DNA of 64,000 bases, taken from the NCBI RefSeq assembly GCF_000210295.1, contig NC_026741.1, positions 1,488,001 to 1,552,000 of the forward strand. The letters run 5' to 3'. The stretch is from Trypanosoma brucei gambiense DAL972. Taxonomy: Eukaryota > Euglenozoa > Kinetoplastea > Trypanosomatida > Trypanosomatidae. The translations under genes and the position numbers were made by a program. This document shows, piece by piece, positions 23,401 through 31,216 of this stretch (the first letter of the stretch is position 1; each line of letters opens with the position of its first letter). The notes under the pieces were generated by a model that had not been told where the DNA came from, did no database searches, and worked only from the letters and a program-made list of their open reading frames with translations.

Positions 23401-26400
23401 TGTGTGCCGAGCCCTCATGTCACAGCAGCGAGTGCCCCTGTTGCCAACCAAATCAGTAGGGGCACTGCGAAGCGACGGTATCGGTGCTTTTTTGGGTGCC
23501 ACTGATTCTTCCACAGGGACGAGGCAGATATTTACATCGAAGTTTATGCTTAGTGATGCGCACTTTTACTGCAGTGACGGCTCACCGCTTGAGCGAGGCA
23601 CATCAGCCAGAAGTGTGCTCAGCAGCACGCACGTATTCGGTGGTATTGGTACCCTCACGAGCCCCGGGAAGGGAGAGTACCGCAGTTCGCTTTCGAAGGT
23701 ATCGTTCAACTCTATTGAAATACCTTTGCATATCAACAGGTGTGGAAGGAGCGTGAGCATTGGGTCGGTAATGGATATGAGTGCCCCGCAGATCTCCGTG
23801 TCCACACAGACTGCAAGCATCCTCAGCCAGTTCACGAATGAGATGTCGGCCAAATCTCTTTCTTCCGTCTTCCGGCACCGCGAAGGCAGCGCGGACGCGA
23901 AGACAAAATCAGCAGAGGTGATTGCAGAACCATCTGGTATACATACAGCATCTGGTGGTCCCGAGAGATATAGGCGGGAAAGAGGAAGGAGGACACGTCA
24001 TACTGATCCAGAGAGCCCAGTAACTAGTGTGCTGCAACAGGCTGAACTGACGCCCATATTGTACAACTTTGACGTGACGGCACGTCTTGAAGCGGGTGAA
24101 ATGTATGTTTACTCTATTCAAAGAGGTACCGCAACCAACACTACTGCGTCATCGCAGCAACTGGGAAGCACAGTGAACAAGGTAAACCGAACCTCAAAAC
24201 GACAGGTGAAATTCAAACCCATTGCACCAGGCGGAGAAGCCGAGTTTCCGGGTAGTCCAAGGGTTCCGAGCGGACTTGCAGCCAAAAAGCTGATGTCTGT
24301 TCTACTTAAGATACCTCTCCCCGAAGTGACAGCAATGGTAATGGGAAGCTACGGTGGGAGCATGGCAGACGAGGAGCGACTTATCGCCCGCGTGGAGATA
24401 AGGGAAAACACAATCGAAATAGATCCCTCCATAATTTCACTAGCCCACGAGATTGAGGAATGGGAGGTGATACAGGCTCGCGATAGTGCAGAGCACGTTG
24501 CCAATACACTGAAACTTGTCAAAGTGTGGGAGAGGGATGAAGAAATAAAACATCTCGCCCGCTACTCCACTGTTGCAGATGTGGCGTTGCCGCTTCCCCG
24601 CGCGTTCCTGTCCGTGCTATCAAATGCAGAATTACAATCGAAGAAGGCAGTAACGCACCAAAAGTTGGGACGCTTGGGGAACTCTCACCGACCAAAGACA
24701 ACATCACCACCTTCGCTACAGGATCAAGAGAAAAGGCTTCAGCATGGGCACGAGGATGCGCCAAAAAATCATAGTGATGGGAAACGGAGATTACTTAGTG
24801 TGCAGATCCGTGTTACAGAGTTCCGTCTTGTGCTAACCACAGAGCCCGCGTCAAACATAAGCTTCACCCTTTCCCTTGATGATCGAGTGGGAAGTGTTGA
24901 TTTCTTTATAAAGCGGATTCAGACACCATCTACTACGTGGATTGAGGATGTACCAGTGTACAACCCTCCTGTTGTTCTACTACTACTATGTGTCCGCCGT
25001 CTGCGTGTGGAATGTCAAGCCAAGATGGAGGTGAAGTCCGTGGAAATGTATCTGCAAGAGGTGGAAGCGCAAGCAGCACTACAACAGCACGATAATGCTC
25101 TGGTACTCACGAACGTCTACGTACACCTTCCAAGAGATGCATCAAGTAGCGGAAAGATGGAGCTGACGGTGCGCGCTCCATACGTGTCGCAGATGTTCAT
25201 TTTTCAGGCGTTGTGGCAGCGTAGTTTATTAGAGTCGCTGGCCAGCATAAACCGCATTTTTGATCGGGGTGCTGCCATCTTCAGGGAAAAAATGAAGGCC
25301 AATCCGTATATCCGGCGGCGCGGGGGTGCTACAAAGCAGGCGGAGAGGTCGTTAGTTGTTGCTGTTACGGGATCACACGGAAATGTGCGGGTCGACTTGG
25401 GGTCTGGTAACGCCCATTTGGTGTCTGTGGGGAGCATGAGCCTCGCACTGGTGATAGCACAGTCGTCCATTGATCAGGCGCAAAAGGTATGTATCGACGC
25501 TTCGGTGAGGAGCATCATGCTCCGCTCAGAGGGAGTTCTTTCCGGTGTGGCGAGGGTTGACACAATATATTTAAAGGGATTCTCTCTATCTAATAGTGGT
25601 GGATCAACCAAGGTCGTGCGGTCCCCTGCAGGGCGGACGTTCCGATACTTGCTTTGCGCGCAGAAGTTGCATGCTGTGTTCAAGGAACGGCAACTGAGGG
25701 ACTTACTCGAGGGCCAGGTTGGGGAAATTATCCTCAACTTCATGGACAGCACGGGCGAAGGGGTTGCGACAAACGTGAGGCTGGACGTATCCTTGAGCCG
25801 CAGTAACGTAGTCATAACGCCAAGTACGGCCCCCACTTTCGTGCGTACGTTTACCGATTGGTGTAATATTGTCGCGGAGCAGAGTGCGGCAGCGAAAATG
25901 AAGTTGGCGAAATTGGGCATGGAGACGGGCCACACCTCACCAGAAGAGGATAAGGGAGAAAGTGGTCGCCTTGCTGAGCAGGAGGTTGGATTCCATGCTT
26001 CTGGAACTCGCGCCGGTAGAGGGTCAAGCGGTCGAGAGGGTCGACCACCCTTGCATGACAATTTCAATATCACGCCATCGTTCGTTGCGATACCCGAAGA
26101 AGAAGAACAGGGTCAAGATAAGGTCATTAAAAGCAAGGATGGGACATGCAGCAGTAGCAATAGTGATGCAGAGAGCACTTCCTATATTCCATTTATGGGC
26201 AACAAACTCACTCGCATTCCCTGCGGGTCAATAGAGGTTGTGCTTGATCGCTCTTCCATCCTTCTTGGCAACGCCTCGGGCGGTGTGGATAAGGCAGGTT
26301 GCATCATAGCGACATTCCCGCATGCAACCTTGTCGTTTGCGGAGTGTCCAAGCGAAGAGGACACTGTAGTCAAACGGGTGTTAGAAATTAATACAAACAA

Positions 26401-27076
26401 CATGGAGCTTTATCGACCCGGAGCAACGAAGGTGCTTATTCTTGGTTTCCACGGCACCAACAGGTATGAATTCTACACTCGTCAGAAAGTTGGAAGCAGT
26501 GAAGTGGGTTATGTGATGACCCTCCATCAAGTGCACCCGTGGACAGGTAATCCTGGTTTGCAGGATTTCCAGGAATTAATTCAACTCGTCCGATCCTTCA
26601 AGGCGACGAAGAAGACCAAACCATTCCAGCGCTTCGGCGAGATTGATGACATGTGGAACGCACCTGAAGGCTCGATGCCGATGACACCACCGGGGGCGGA
26701 TAACAGAGCCCCAACCAGCACAGCTGTTGTAGAGGAGGAAGGGGAGAGAGGAGGTGTCGATGCGGATATCGCCATCTCTAGTTCCAGTGTAACTGGGCTT
26801 GTGGCCACTTCATTGTCTGATATGAGTTCAAGAAAAGGCAAGAAAGCTGCGGACAAGCGCTATATGAAACCGCTGCGCAATGTGCAGTTTGCCCCTCAGT
26901 TACGCTTCGGTGGTGCAGTTGCTGTGAACGTTGATGTAATCCTCAATTGGTTTGGTATAACTAAGAATATGCTCCCTCATATAATCCACACCAAAGCTTG
27001 TGATGTATTGGAGGGCGTTCTTTGCTTTCTTGAGGGAGTTGCTGCGGGCCGCACCAGAAAAATTAAAGAATCCTAG
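14465..27076 (+). CDS. Giant bridge-like lipid transfer protein, BLTP1/Csf1/Tweek family
   Basis: A 4203-aa protein. Residues 15-35 form one N-terminal transmembrane anchor. It is followed by the BLTP1-type start of the lipid-transfer groove: VHLGGLLLSPPG, then NMTLRVTDGYISFVFWDSW at about 84-102, equivalent to the metazoan 'IHIGSFSFSVLSGK...DMSIRIQDGFIIFRWW' layout. A second family landmark is GPW at 592-594 in a block ending EYFVPNTYQ. A third is the segment around 753-775 (DYISFFGDLCLDWLFVP). The rest alternates beta-rich groove segments with long disordered inserts (about 1360-1650, and others near 2720 and 3740-3790). The C-terminus (LNWFGITKNMLPHIIH) is again folded. Human BLTP1 is about 5000 aa and yeast Csf1 about 2960. 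These proteins bridge ER and other membranes and move phospholipids in bulk; this role is inferred here. The frame is open throughout. Confidence 0.85.
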   Translation: MEPGPESTGFDTSKFLQFLFATLFLFVCVMVLIMYQHKLLSFAVQTVLRYCFLPSTSRVHLGGLLLSPPGCRIFFQNFFYQDENMTLRVTDGYISFVFWDSWFGDPSWAKVRDFMMKDDLKGTQCLAKVKTKWVRGVIVDVERSKRKLLVRLESGEPVNRESDPAPLVDDERFNNLDWGSELHEMADVDGASNSVVGHNGDENTSHRSSYNLEHSRESHRTVPTRQREVNVSCASIPSTSARMFYAPDCRNSDANSKGGGGDGNYSSVTAVHVEPEVGINGEPPESVKLLDMSLVRIQKKCGRVRVHLNGMELTFYNATGNYRKSETVERSEQQRKPRHNDSVFKSLWGIFRPLCKSENDSTAPRDPMEGREQRQHEVLESEEEMSSRVEDTGVEDVFDGARTRATVEQHRRKNTKSIMQRFYDFVGAVEVELFTSYVNIGGAAAEHPYFLRVGFKRADGLSYLAQEGVPSVDICRLVTEATLEELCVRWFPMKSTEEQHEPRSVWDKWRDSFFLYCEGVPPEQKPEPLLDEPAVLIKDYGTIIGNKEESSAHLVYYRDFPNVYAGEEVSCQSDLPKSGIELLIDTPDLCHGPWSNFSIMQLKEYFVPNTYQSVESLKFELGKKRPHGCFEIYIELLRETSLIIPFKRKTIAPTPPFGLCDSGRKGMVAVTLGRGSSYVQKLKNPLPHEEKQCTESLLTGLDVLVATNAIQEESAVCMSMDKIELFVDKLSDKPYNGRKLWNILPVMENAEVWWHMDYISFFGDLCLDWLFVPHMYHGKPFTTEEYNTYKLFVEEFIPTVRRFECIFAGTFKIHLNGNMHNAIYSENINDKTANVFLTLSTKTGGYMFVTVPSDSYLLSSVTEVRRPFEISVSGIELFLSVPHSHPLHELVDVSSPFGCVDKLFVKGLHTVNVPNQTVPQDMDPIDPETGQSKLRNYLDYEFDITGVRGHLMAPHIATFTELFENLFGGSSCVVRPDELFWPLSKIHPKINTPKNVRSAFHTYLQKDQPPTNSLDFNTTVKFTDIDVTLRTGEAKSPQVNLRFSTLDITVMRQASVTDIGLTISPIYGRLPAPLTGDLADSTFLCCGDVSLGIVRHFGLPPLRTLFYSASECVVDGISFYMTVEQVALLTELFTTLRKQFFKSDEGLLAEIEKARTVAAYSADNCVLTTPAQGGRRRVPTSGRPPACFRRVRTSSLLPRPRGEENARCKAARLTLIRFLTHGGPFLKIPFSELVPAVVASGFQEFLEQLDEAEDSAKDYAIHTILVSIPSVQGCVAVGPDNYFEVKFPSGVQLVSTTKNDLNSNVRTTAALRGIELCGYCRSSNHNSQDETSPFAEVFRLETSLQVQRSVAYPFDKGLEIHRKKQRHFVFEHDTDRFFTSALAHVRRPCMRDESLQDSKGGADDPHLSFLLKGEEEEGDERELRSAGVLHKLPVYNQDGKNGGDSVEDCKNEDGPTEATHRQGCEGTAAPPQQLKCSGREAEQSAGNVSTLTNTRMGVPAGGSSLVESDESDGTSFNKSETNVFATCVSQTDELLSYSDEDDMMKELCESDDVFERGICSTSHTPDDEFSRRVDHLPDECNDLITNSLDCVSSVSASPRASEGNTTLSRKLITSTHFLRRFSFDCPDSQKDTPDGCDNTAHNKRVIATDRTHFRAPMPTVGFVPSKRPPTTPTLRMLQRTVDACNGSVGGEGESAFWSAEGAAMWAKRTADNRKRSQEGTTSKQVHVEFLAPLNCLVAQDFVEKLLFDANTRLQSVFATHNLYSSLDGGETADTAAAPMLPVRHMRQTSGLKGMRNLIKSSSTPAEKEMKNLFARKQPSRNRAHQKRWYSEVDIWSVCIPSTRISVVTDFPLPSDNVVHDARARGVYNTQLCARSAQVVMQQTHPPPRATRQDETKTFSLSTTCSSLAVITQIEHEPLLRSDNPFVRVPGIDYDRKDTLAVLYFTSIRGRMRHQNTQGIQNGIYHLSVDTIAFHAARDFFFYLHSTLALWERLNGAWGAQEYPRWYRGRPSPETWSSHNDDNEAREGSHGAPGSSVAHFEHLHSAVPTTRNYGIEGSRVFQGVGSIRVVRLELLDVSRDGHYLRVDTRCPNVVEISRLQAKFVVRVPMKRAHDPLSVPSRPLVRQNSSVTLSSSEVCSGFVPSQEWKRRPPQLSTVQIQFIGEVEHAVARCFPSLLHIMGAVKGSEWVADSPIEIISESKCSKTPNDEGGSPEVDCGFSSQPRADAANDCNQVTFRGSFALGNIDVCMIQSEMNFLQIKGTGLAGFGEARAEAINSRECVKTHVLTEAFSERIKRQLRAWADRARTAAPKGHYPTPPSVTPQLRMKNSGFFAAETMRLQYVADVVAPCTDGFEVIDYEEVSEKTHRQDPRVFVASTKQLRVDMHHAEQEGPRGSAEGCKTDPADTSWVADSSEKGEQVNVQVDIGSAVLSLPYRPKASEIVQPQLQQWVHEWLGPSVLQTMYTSQTVLAGGYHLGVRPQSKIYACCCSLRVRDTLLQSDLPQNMTSNLTIPLASLFLNASSEGRLALKGHLHPTKLSSSSPTSGRHTMSLPNIFIFYNSDRLRRSGMCLTETVEVTVSPIIVSHLLFIFNRASTVRSTLTKIFKPEAEQVDPQQKVGNLNLQDNQRRKSNFLLLVEGLRISYLTSMTNMRFSVWRLKGRMYTTEDDDLCRSHMTLKVANVQVALVDRDDYDQLQTFLHQSEYLQKRAESSSGRSSKEKLMSSSLPNSPDQERKRSISTLNGFIWGLFETSLTLSTGRSDTNELHSALKSIAATAPVRTSVSLRSLGNVGNTATRWNVAIFSPLLIARVGLAQLLQQSIDEAKELADKMHRAARRESRKYHRQLAKSAVYQRLTRLERRESQQMLSTQRQQVERLIALTNNVIPGQSGASQRRASIALSVEPSCEDVVEGSIFQTTSDHKFFVTMTNFLAVVPFGDAPYRTILEGTTDASHRGCPSDVLLNRKDFVPTMAMKVKVEGTTVVCRALMSQQRVPLLPTKSVGALRSDGIGAFLGATDSSTGTRQIFTSKFMLSDAHFYCSDGSPLERGTSARSVLSSTHVFGGIGTLTSPGKGEYRSSLSKVSFNSIEIPLHINRCGRSVSIGSVMDMSAPQISVSTQTASILSQFTNEMSAKSLSSVFRHREGSADAKTKSAEVIAEPSGIHTASGGPERYRRERGRRTRHTDPESPVTSVLQQAELTPILYNFDVTARLEAGEMYVYSIQRGTATNTTASSQQLGSTVNKVNRTSKRQVKFKPIAPGGEAEFPGSPRVPSGLAAKKLMSVLLKIPLPEVTAMVMGSYGGSMADEERLIARVEIRENTIEIDPSIISLAHEIEEWEVIQARDSAEHVANTLKLVKVWERDEEIKHLARYSTVADVALPLPRAFLSVLSNAELQSKKAVTHQKLGRLGNSHRPKTTSPPSLQDQEKRLQHGHEDAPKNHSDGKRRLLSVQIRVTEFRLVLTTEPASNISFTLSLDDRVGSVDFFIKRIQTPSTTWIEDVPVYNPPVVLLLLCVRRLRVECQAKMEVKSVEMYLQEVEAQAALQQHDNALVLTNVYVHLPRDASSSGKMELTVRAPYVSQMFIFQALWQRSLLESLASINRIFDRGAAIFREKMKANPYIRRRGGATKQAERSLVVAVTGSHGNVRVDLGSGNAHLVSVGSMSLALVIAQSSIDQAQKVCIDASVRSIMLRSEGVLSGVARVDTIYLKGFSLSNSGGSTKVVRSPAGRTFRYLLCAQKLHAVFKERQLRDLLEGQVGEIILNFMDSTGEGVATNVRLDVSLSRSNVVITPSTAPTFVRTFTDWCNIVAEQSAAAKMKLAKLGMETGHTSPEEDKGESGRLAEQEVGFHASGTRAGRGSSGREGRPPLHDNFNITPSFVAIPEEEEQGQDKVIKSKDGTCSSSNSDAESTSYIPFMGNKLTRIPCGSIEVVLDRSSILLGNASGGVDKAGCIIATFPHATLSFAECPSEEDTVVKRVLEINTNNMELYRPGATKVLILGFHGTNRYEFYTRQKVGSSEVGYVMTLHQVHPWTGNPGLQDFQELIQLVRSFKATKKTKPFQRFGEIDDMWNAPEGSMPMTPPGADNRAPTSTAVVEEEGERGGVDADIAISSSSVTGLVATSLSDMSSRKGKKAADKRYMKPLRNVQFAPQLRFGGAVAVNVDVILNWFGITKNMLPHIIHTKACDVLEGVLCFLEGVAAGRTRKIKES

Positions 27077-27551
27077 TTATTGCTGACTGGCAGGGTACTC
27101 ACTTATTCACCATCTCCCTCCATGGTTGGTAAACACGTGCGTTCAAAAAGAGTGTTTCCGGTTGCTGTATGTTGTAACGTTATTCGTTTTCGCTACTTAT
27201 CTATTTTTTTTTTCCGATCGATTTGTTATATATATATATATATTCTTATCGTATTTCTTCCCCTACCTCCCCCGCACGCAGGGTTTTTGCCTGCCTGCTC
27301 TGCGAAACCACCTTGAGTGGTGAGTGAAGTGTGAATTAACATATTTTTTATTTTGCATCTGATCGTTGGCGTTCAGTTACTTGTTTCGCCGATGTACGTG
27401 GACGCTTCTCGAAGAGACGACGCCGCGTCGGGCTGATCGTAGTGTCCCTATTTAGTATTTCGCTCTTTCACTCCCATTTTACGCCCGTTGTTCGTCCTGT
27501 TTGCACCCAATCCTATGGTCTCCTTTTGTTATTCCACCTTCATTTAGTACA
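27077..27551. other. Intergenic spacer with (TA)n
   Basis: It contains T-runs near 27204-27213 and a (TA)n run at about 27226-27242, then pyrimidine-rich sequence. Several AGs lie between 27395 and 27550. No gene was seen. Confidence 0.65.
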
Positions 27552-28457
27552 ATGCTGAGGATTACGCTCCTAGTAGTTGGTAGGGCGCCACCAGTTATTG
27601 GGTGCACGCGCAAGGCCCGTTACGCTGGTATTGACGACAACCCCACAATTACCTACAAGCCGTGGGACACGACGGAGCCCCTCATGGCGGATTACGGCTG
27701 GACAAGAGGGAAGCTGCCAAAGTTTCGCGCCCGCAGCCCTTTCCACCGGCAACAAATCGCCCGTCGCATGGTCACAGAAATGATTCGAAAGGATTACTGC
27801 ATTGTTGGAGGCGCACGTGCCCCAGCGCTACGAATTTTAGCAGACCACGTGGTGGAACTCGCGAAGGCGGGCGACACGGACTCGCGGCAGCAGCTTGCAT
27901 ATTTTCTGCATGACCCCCTGATGGTGGATAAGGCCTTTGATGAATACCCGCGTCGGTTCAAGGATATGAACGCGAAATATGCCATGATGACGCGCCTCAA
28001 GAGTCGCCGCCGTACCGACGCAGTGGCCATGTATTTCGTCGAGTACAAGAACCGGGATATGAGTGACAATCACAAGGGCGAAGACTACAGCGCAGGACCG
28101 GAGCGTTTTTTCCTCCCACCACGTATTGTGGAAACGGAGAAGGGCATTCAGCGTCCACCGCACATGCAAATGGCATTTGATCGTTGGGCAAGCAAATTCA
28201 AAACAGAAGAGTTTCACCATTGGTGGCGTCTCCGCCACGCGAAGCTGCGGTACTGGGGTGTGCGGAATGTGCCGCATCCAAGCGATGTTGATCCTCTATG
28301 GACAGAGAAGGAGGAAGAGGAATGGCATAACGAAATGCTTGCAAACACGGGGGAATATGAAGACTTGGATCTTGACGATGAAAGCTACACAGCGGCGGGT
28401 GAGGGTGGGGAGCCGTCCCCCGCCGGTGATGGTCCGCAGCCACAGCGAGTCGGATGA
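27552..28457 (+). CDS. Mitochondrial large-subunit ribosomal protein bL17m
   Basis: A 301-aa protein. Residues about 68-175 align by eye with bacterial L17: the RRMVTEMIRKDYCIVGGARAPALRILADH region, RQQLAYFLHD, YPRRFKDMNAKYAMMTRL and an AMYFVEYKNR end. The N-terminal about 20 residues (MLRITLLVVGRAPP) are hydrophobic and basic, suitable as a mitochondrial targeting peptide. The C-terminal 120 residues are a kinetoplastid-type extension, common in these protein-rich mitoribosomes, ending in a Gly/Pro/Glu tail. An upstream in-frame TTG at 27501 is not used; the ATG at 27552 is chosen. Confidence 0.88.
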   Translation: MLRITLLVVGRAPPVIGCTRKARYAGIDDNPTITYKPWDTTEPLMADYGWTRGKLPKFRARSPFHRQQIARRMVTEMIRKDYCIVGGARAPALRILADHVVELAKAGDTDSRQQLAYFLHDPLMVDKAFDEYPRRFKDMNAKYAMMTRLKSRRRTDAVAMYFVEYKNRDMSDNHKGEDYSAGPERFFLPPRIVETEKGIQRPPHMQMAFDRWASKFKTEEFHHWWRLRHAKLRYWGVRNVPHPSDVDPLWTEKEEEEWHNEMLANTGEYEDLDLDDESYTAAGEGGEPSPAGDGPQPQRVG

Positions 28458-28803
28458 AAAATGCAGTTGTTTGGAAAGCGTTTCATCTGATTGAGCCTGG
28501 TCGCGATGAAGAGCATCGGTAACTGAAGTGAATTGGGATTATGTGGAATCTTCTGCGCGTCGTAGACGACTTCTTACGTCTCTCTGCTATCGTTCTCTAC
28601 ATTTTCTTTTTTTGTTCGCGTACGCAACGTGCCTTCGTAACATCGTCGTCAACTTCCCTACTTGCGAAAGTGTGGACAATGCCCTGTCTTTACTTCATTA
28701 GCTCTCTTTGTTTTAGTGTAGAGGCGGGAAAGGAGGAGAGGGTTTAAGTTTGTTGCCGGTGGAACCAGGTGAGTAGTAGTCATTTAGAGAAAAGGGTTTG
28801 CCG

Positions 28804-28838
<35 letters not shown>

Positions 28839-29035
28839 CAAATTAGGCTCACAGTGGTAGAACTCCACTGCCGTTGAACAGGCGACAACGTTTGCCTGTT
28901 TTTGTAACCGCCTCTACAACTGGTGAGTGTCCCTCCCACTCCGACGGCCTGCATTTGATTGGGTAAACGCACCCAACGGCTATTGATACGAAGAAGGAAA
29001 CGAAGGCAAAAGCGAAGAGAAAATAAAGAAAAACG
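28458..29035. other. Intergenic spacer with long (AT)n
   Basis: It holds the 3' end of the bL17m mRNA, a 31-nt (AT)n run at 28806-28836, and a purine-rich stretch directly before the next ATG. A 68-codon frame at 28541-28747 begins with ATG but looks like UTR and is not called. Confidence 0.6.
28806..28836. repeat. (AT)n microsatellite
   Basis: Uninterrupted AT dinucleotides for about 31 nt, in the spacer after bL17m. Likely length-polymorphic between isolates. Confidence 0.95.
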
Positions 29036-29410
29036 ATGTCACCATGGAAAAAGGAGGAGGAAGTGTGCGGAAAACCTACACAATATAATCTGCAAACCTG
29101 TGAATACAATTGGCGGTCACTTCCAGATACGCACTTTACATTTGAGGCTCAGAATAGGCGCCGAAGACACATCGGTATTCTTCCCGGGTTGCAAGGAACT
29201 GAGAAATACGAGGCCCGAAAGATTCCGCCGATGGAATCACCACGCGCTGATCCATCACCCCCCGTATGGGACGCCAGACCACCAGCGCTGCCGCTGCAAC
29301 CGTTATCACAACCCACTCTCAACATTCTTCCATGGTCACATGAGGGTTTACGCCAAATGATTATGGCAAACAATATGGAAGCGCAGCACTCGTACCTGCG
29401 TGGAGTGTAG
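29036..29410 (+). CDS. Small hypothetical protein, 124 aa
   Basis: An ATG-started frame in the correct strand with gene-like composition, between two AT-rich spacers. The protein is not low-complexity: SPWKKEEEVCGKPTQYN, YNWRSLPDTHFTFEAQNR, a basic RRRRHIGILPG patch, then a Pro-rich middle and LPWSHEGLRQMIMANNMEAQ at the end. I recognise no family. The short, Pro- and Tyr/Trp-punctuated layout is reminiscent of small microtubule-lumen proteins of flagella, but that is only an impression. The main doubt is its short length. Confidence 0.6.
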   Translation: MSPWKKEEEVCGKPTQYNLQTCEYNWRSLPDTHFTFEAQNRRRRHIGILPGLQGTEKYEARKIPPMESPRADPSPPVWDARPPALPLQPLSQPTLNILPWSHEGLRQMIMANNMEAQHSYLRGV

Positions 29411-30697
29411 TGTAGTGGAAATTAGTAGGTGAAGAAGGGGGTCAATGATCCCCTACGTTAATGTATTGAAAATTGTCATGCTCAGAAGTACTATTACACA
29501 ACTTTGACTATTTTTGGAAGACCGGAGCGGCTCCTCTATACACCTCTGGGGCAAGCGAGTGTGGTGCCGCCGGTGTGTTTCAAGTTTCTTTTTGTCGGTG
29601 TTTTGTTCTTTCTTCTTTTTCTTCTTTTTTCTTTTTTTGCTGCCGTTCACGTGGCAATCTTTTTAAATATGGAGTATGTGGGGCTTATGGAATGGCCAGG
29701 GTGTACCACCTAAAGAAATTACGTAATCATCTACCTTAGAATAAACGACGGGAAGACGAGTGCTGTGGCATGCTTAAAAGCCTCGAGTTCGTTCTTCTGC
29801 GCTCAAACATACACATACTCTGCGTAATTACATGCCATGGAAGCAGCATATGCCCTCAAGATGGTTTGGTGCTGGACCATGTGCTGTTGGATTTTGTTTT
29901 GGTTGTTATGTTTTTTTTTCTTTTTCTTTTTCTTTTGTTCCTCTCCTCTCCTCTTCGCCTTCCGTTTTGTTTTTAATTTTTCGTCCCTTGTATGCGGCTG
30001 CACGCTCCTTTAGTTAACAGTTTTCGTGTTGTCTCCTTGAGGCGTTTTACACAGATATTTCGTTTTTGTTCGTTTGTAATCATCTTATTCTCGCTGGTGA
30101 GCAACTTCCCGTGCTTTCAACGTGCATGAGTTTTTTTTTGTTTTCTTTTGTGTGTGTGGGGGGAGGGCGCTGTTTATGTGCAAAATAAATAAGTATCATG
30201 AGGGGATCTTTCTCTTACATTTTGGATGACTGGCATAATAAACACACGCGTGGCGCAATTGTTGCCAGTTGGAAGGACCGTGAATAAAATGTATTTTGCT
30301 TTTCTGTTGTCTTTTTTTTCTTTTTTTTTTAGTCTCTTTTATACCTAACTTGACGCCAGTTGTTACGCCAAATCTGTAACACGGAAACAAAAGAAATGTG
30401 TTTGTATGCGGTTTGGGTTTTCTTTTTTTCTTCTTTTTCTCTTTTTTTTGGAAAAAAAAATGAGGGACAAACTGTTCGGTGCAGGTAAGTTCAATAACCC
30501 TTTTGCTCGTGCAGTCACGTTGCCCTTCCCCTTTTTATTTTTACCTCCCTCAATTTCATTCATTTCTCTTCCGTTTGTTTCTTTTGCGTCCCACTCACAT
30601 TTATTGTTTCACAAAAGGGAAGGAAGGAAGAGTTCCAACTCACTTTTTTTTTACGCTTAACTTTTAATCCCCACAACTACTAAATAATCCCGCCAAG
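29411..30697. other. Intergenic spacer, 1.3 kb, T-rich
   Basis: It contains many long T-runs (29590-29640, 29908-29940, 30130-30150, 30305-30332, 30420-30450 and 30644-30653). The last is followed by about 40 nt without AG until the AG at 30696-30697, which abuts the eIF1A ATG. No gene was recognised. Small F/S/L-rich frames are artefacts of the T-runs. Confidence 0.65.
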
Positions 30698-31216
30698 ATG
30701 CCCAAGAATATGGGAAAGGGCGGCAAGTCCTTTAAAGCCGGTAACGCGAAGGGAATCATGCAAAACCAAAAGCGTGAGATCGTTTTGGCTAACCCTGATG
30801 AAAATGAGGAATATGCGCAGGTGAAGAAACCTCTCGGTAATCTTCGACTTGAGCTGCAGTTAGCCGACGGTAGCAAAGTTATTGGTGTCATTCGAGGGGC
30901 GATGGTCCGCAAGGTTTGGATTGGTCAAGGTGATGTCGTGTTGGTTTCGAAGCGGGAGTTCAACGAAAATGATGTTGTTGATGTTATTCACCGTTACACG
31001 CCGCAGGAGGTGCGAAAACTTGTTAAGAAGGAAATTATCCCTCGTGACTTCCGCTCAGCAGACGAGCGCGACGCCAACAACGCCCACTCCGATTATGTGT
31101 TCGTGGCTGAGAATGACGAGGACGACGATGATGATGATGACGACGACGACGCCAAAGTCATCGACCGCCATAAGGTCGTCTTGGATGACCCGCTGGCAAA
31201 CTTTGACGACCTCTGA
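30698..31216 (+). CDS. EIF1A: Translation initiation factor eIF1A
   Basis: A 172-aa eIF1A. It begins MPKNMGKGGKS, the family's basic N-terminal tail. The OB-fold follows: LRLELQLADGSKVIGVIRGAMVRKVWIGQGDVVLVS, then the helical RKLVKKEIIP segment region. The C-terminal tail is acidic with a run of eleven Asp and ends DDPLANFDDL. eIF1A sits in the ribosomal A site during scanning and binds eIF5B through its C-terminal acidic tail. The length is slightly above the human 144 aa. The Asp run comes from GAC/GAT repeats at about 31122-31151. Confidence 0.97.
   Translation: MPKNMGKGGKSFKAGNAKGIMQNQKREIVLANPDENEEYAQVKKPLGNLRLELQLADGSKVIGVIRGAMVRKVWIGQGDVVLVSKREFNENDVVDVIHRYTPQEVRKLVKKEIIPRDFRSADERDANNAHSDYVFVAENDEDDDDDDDDDDAKVIDRHKVVLDDPLANFDDL

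Noticed and set aside
30460..30660. Possible cis-spliced mini-gene with a CAG/GTAAGT donor near 30482
   Set aside because: Only two cis-introns are known in T. brucei and no matching acceptor plus coding exon is visible; likely chance.
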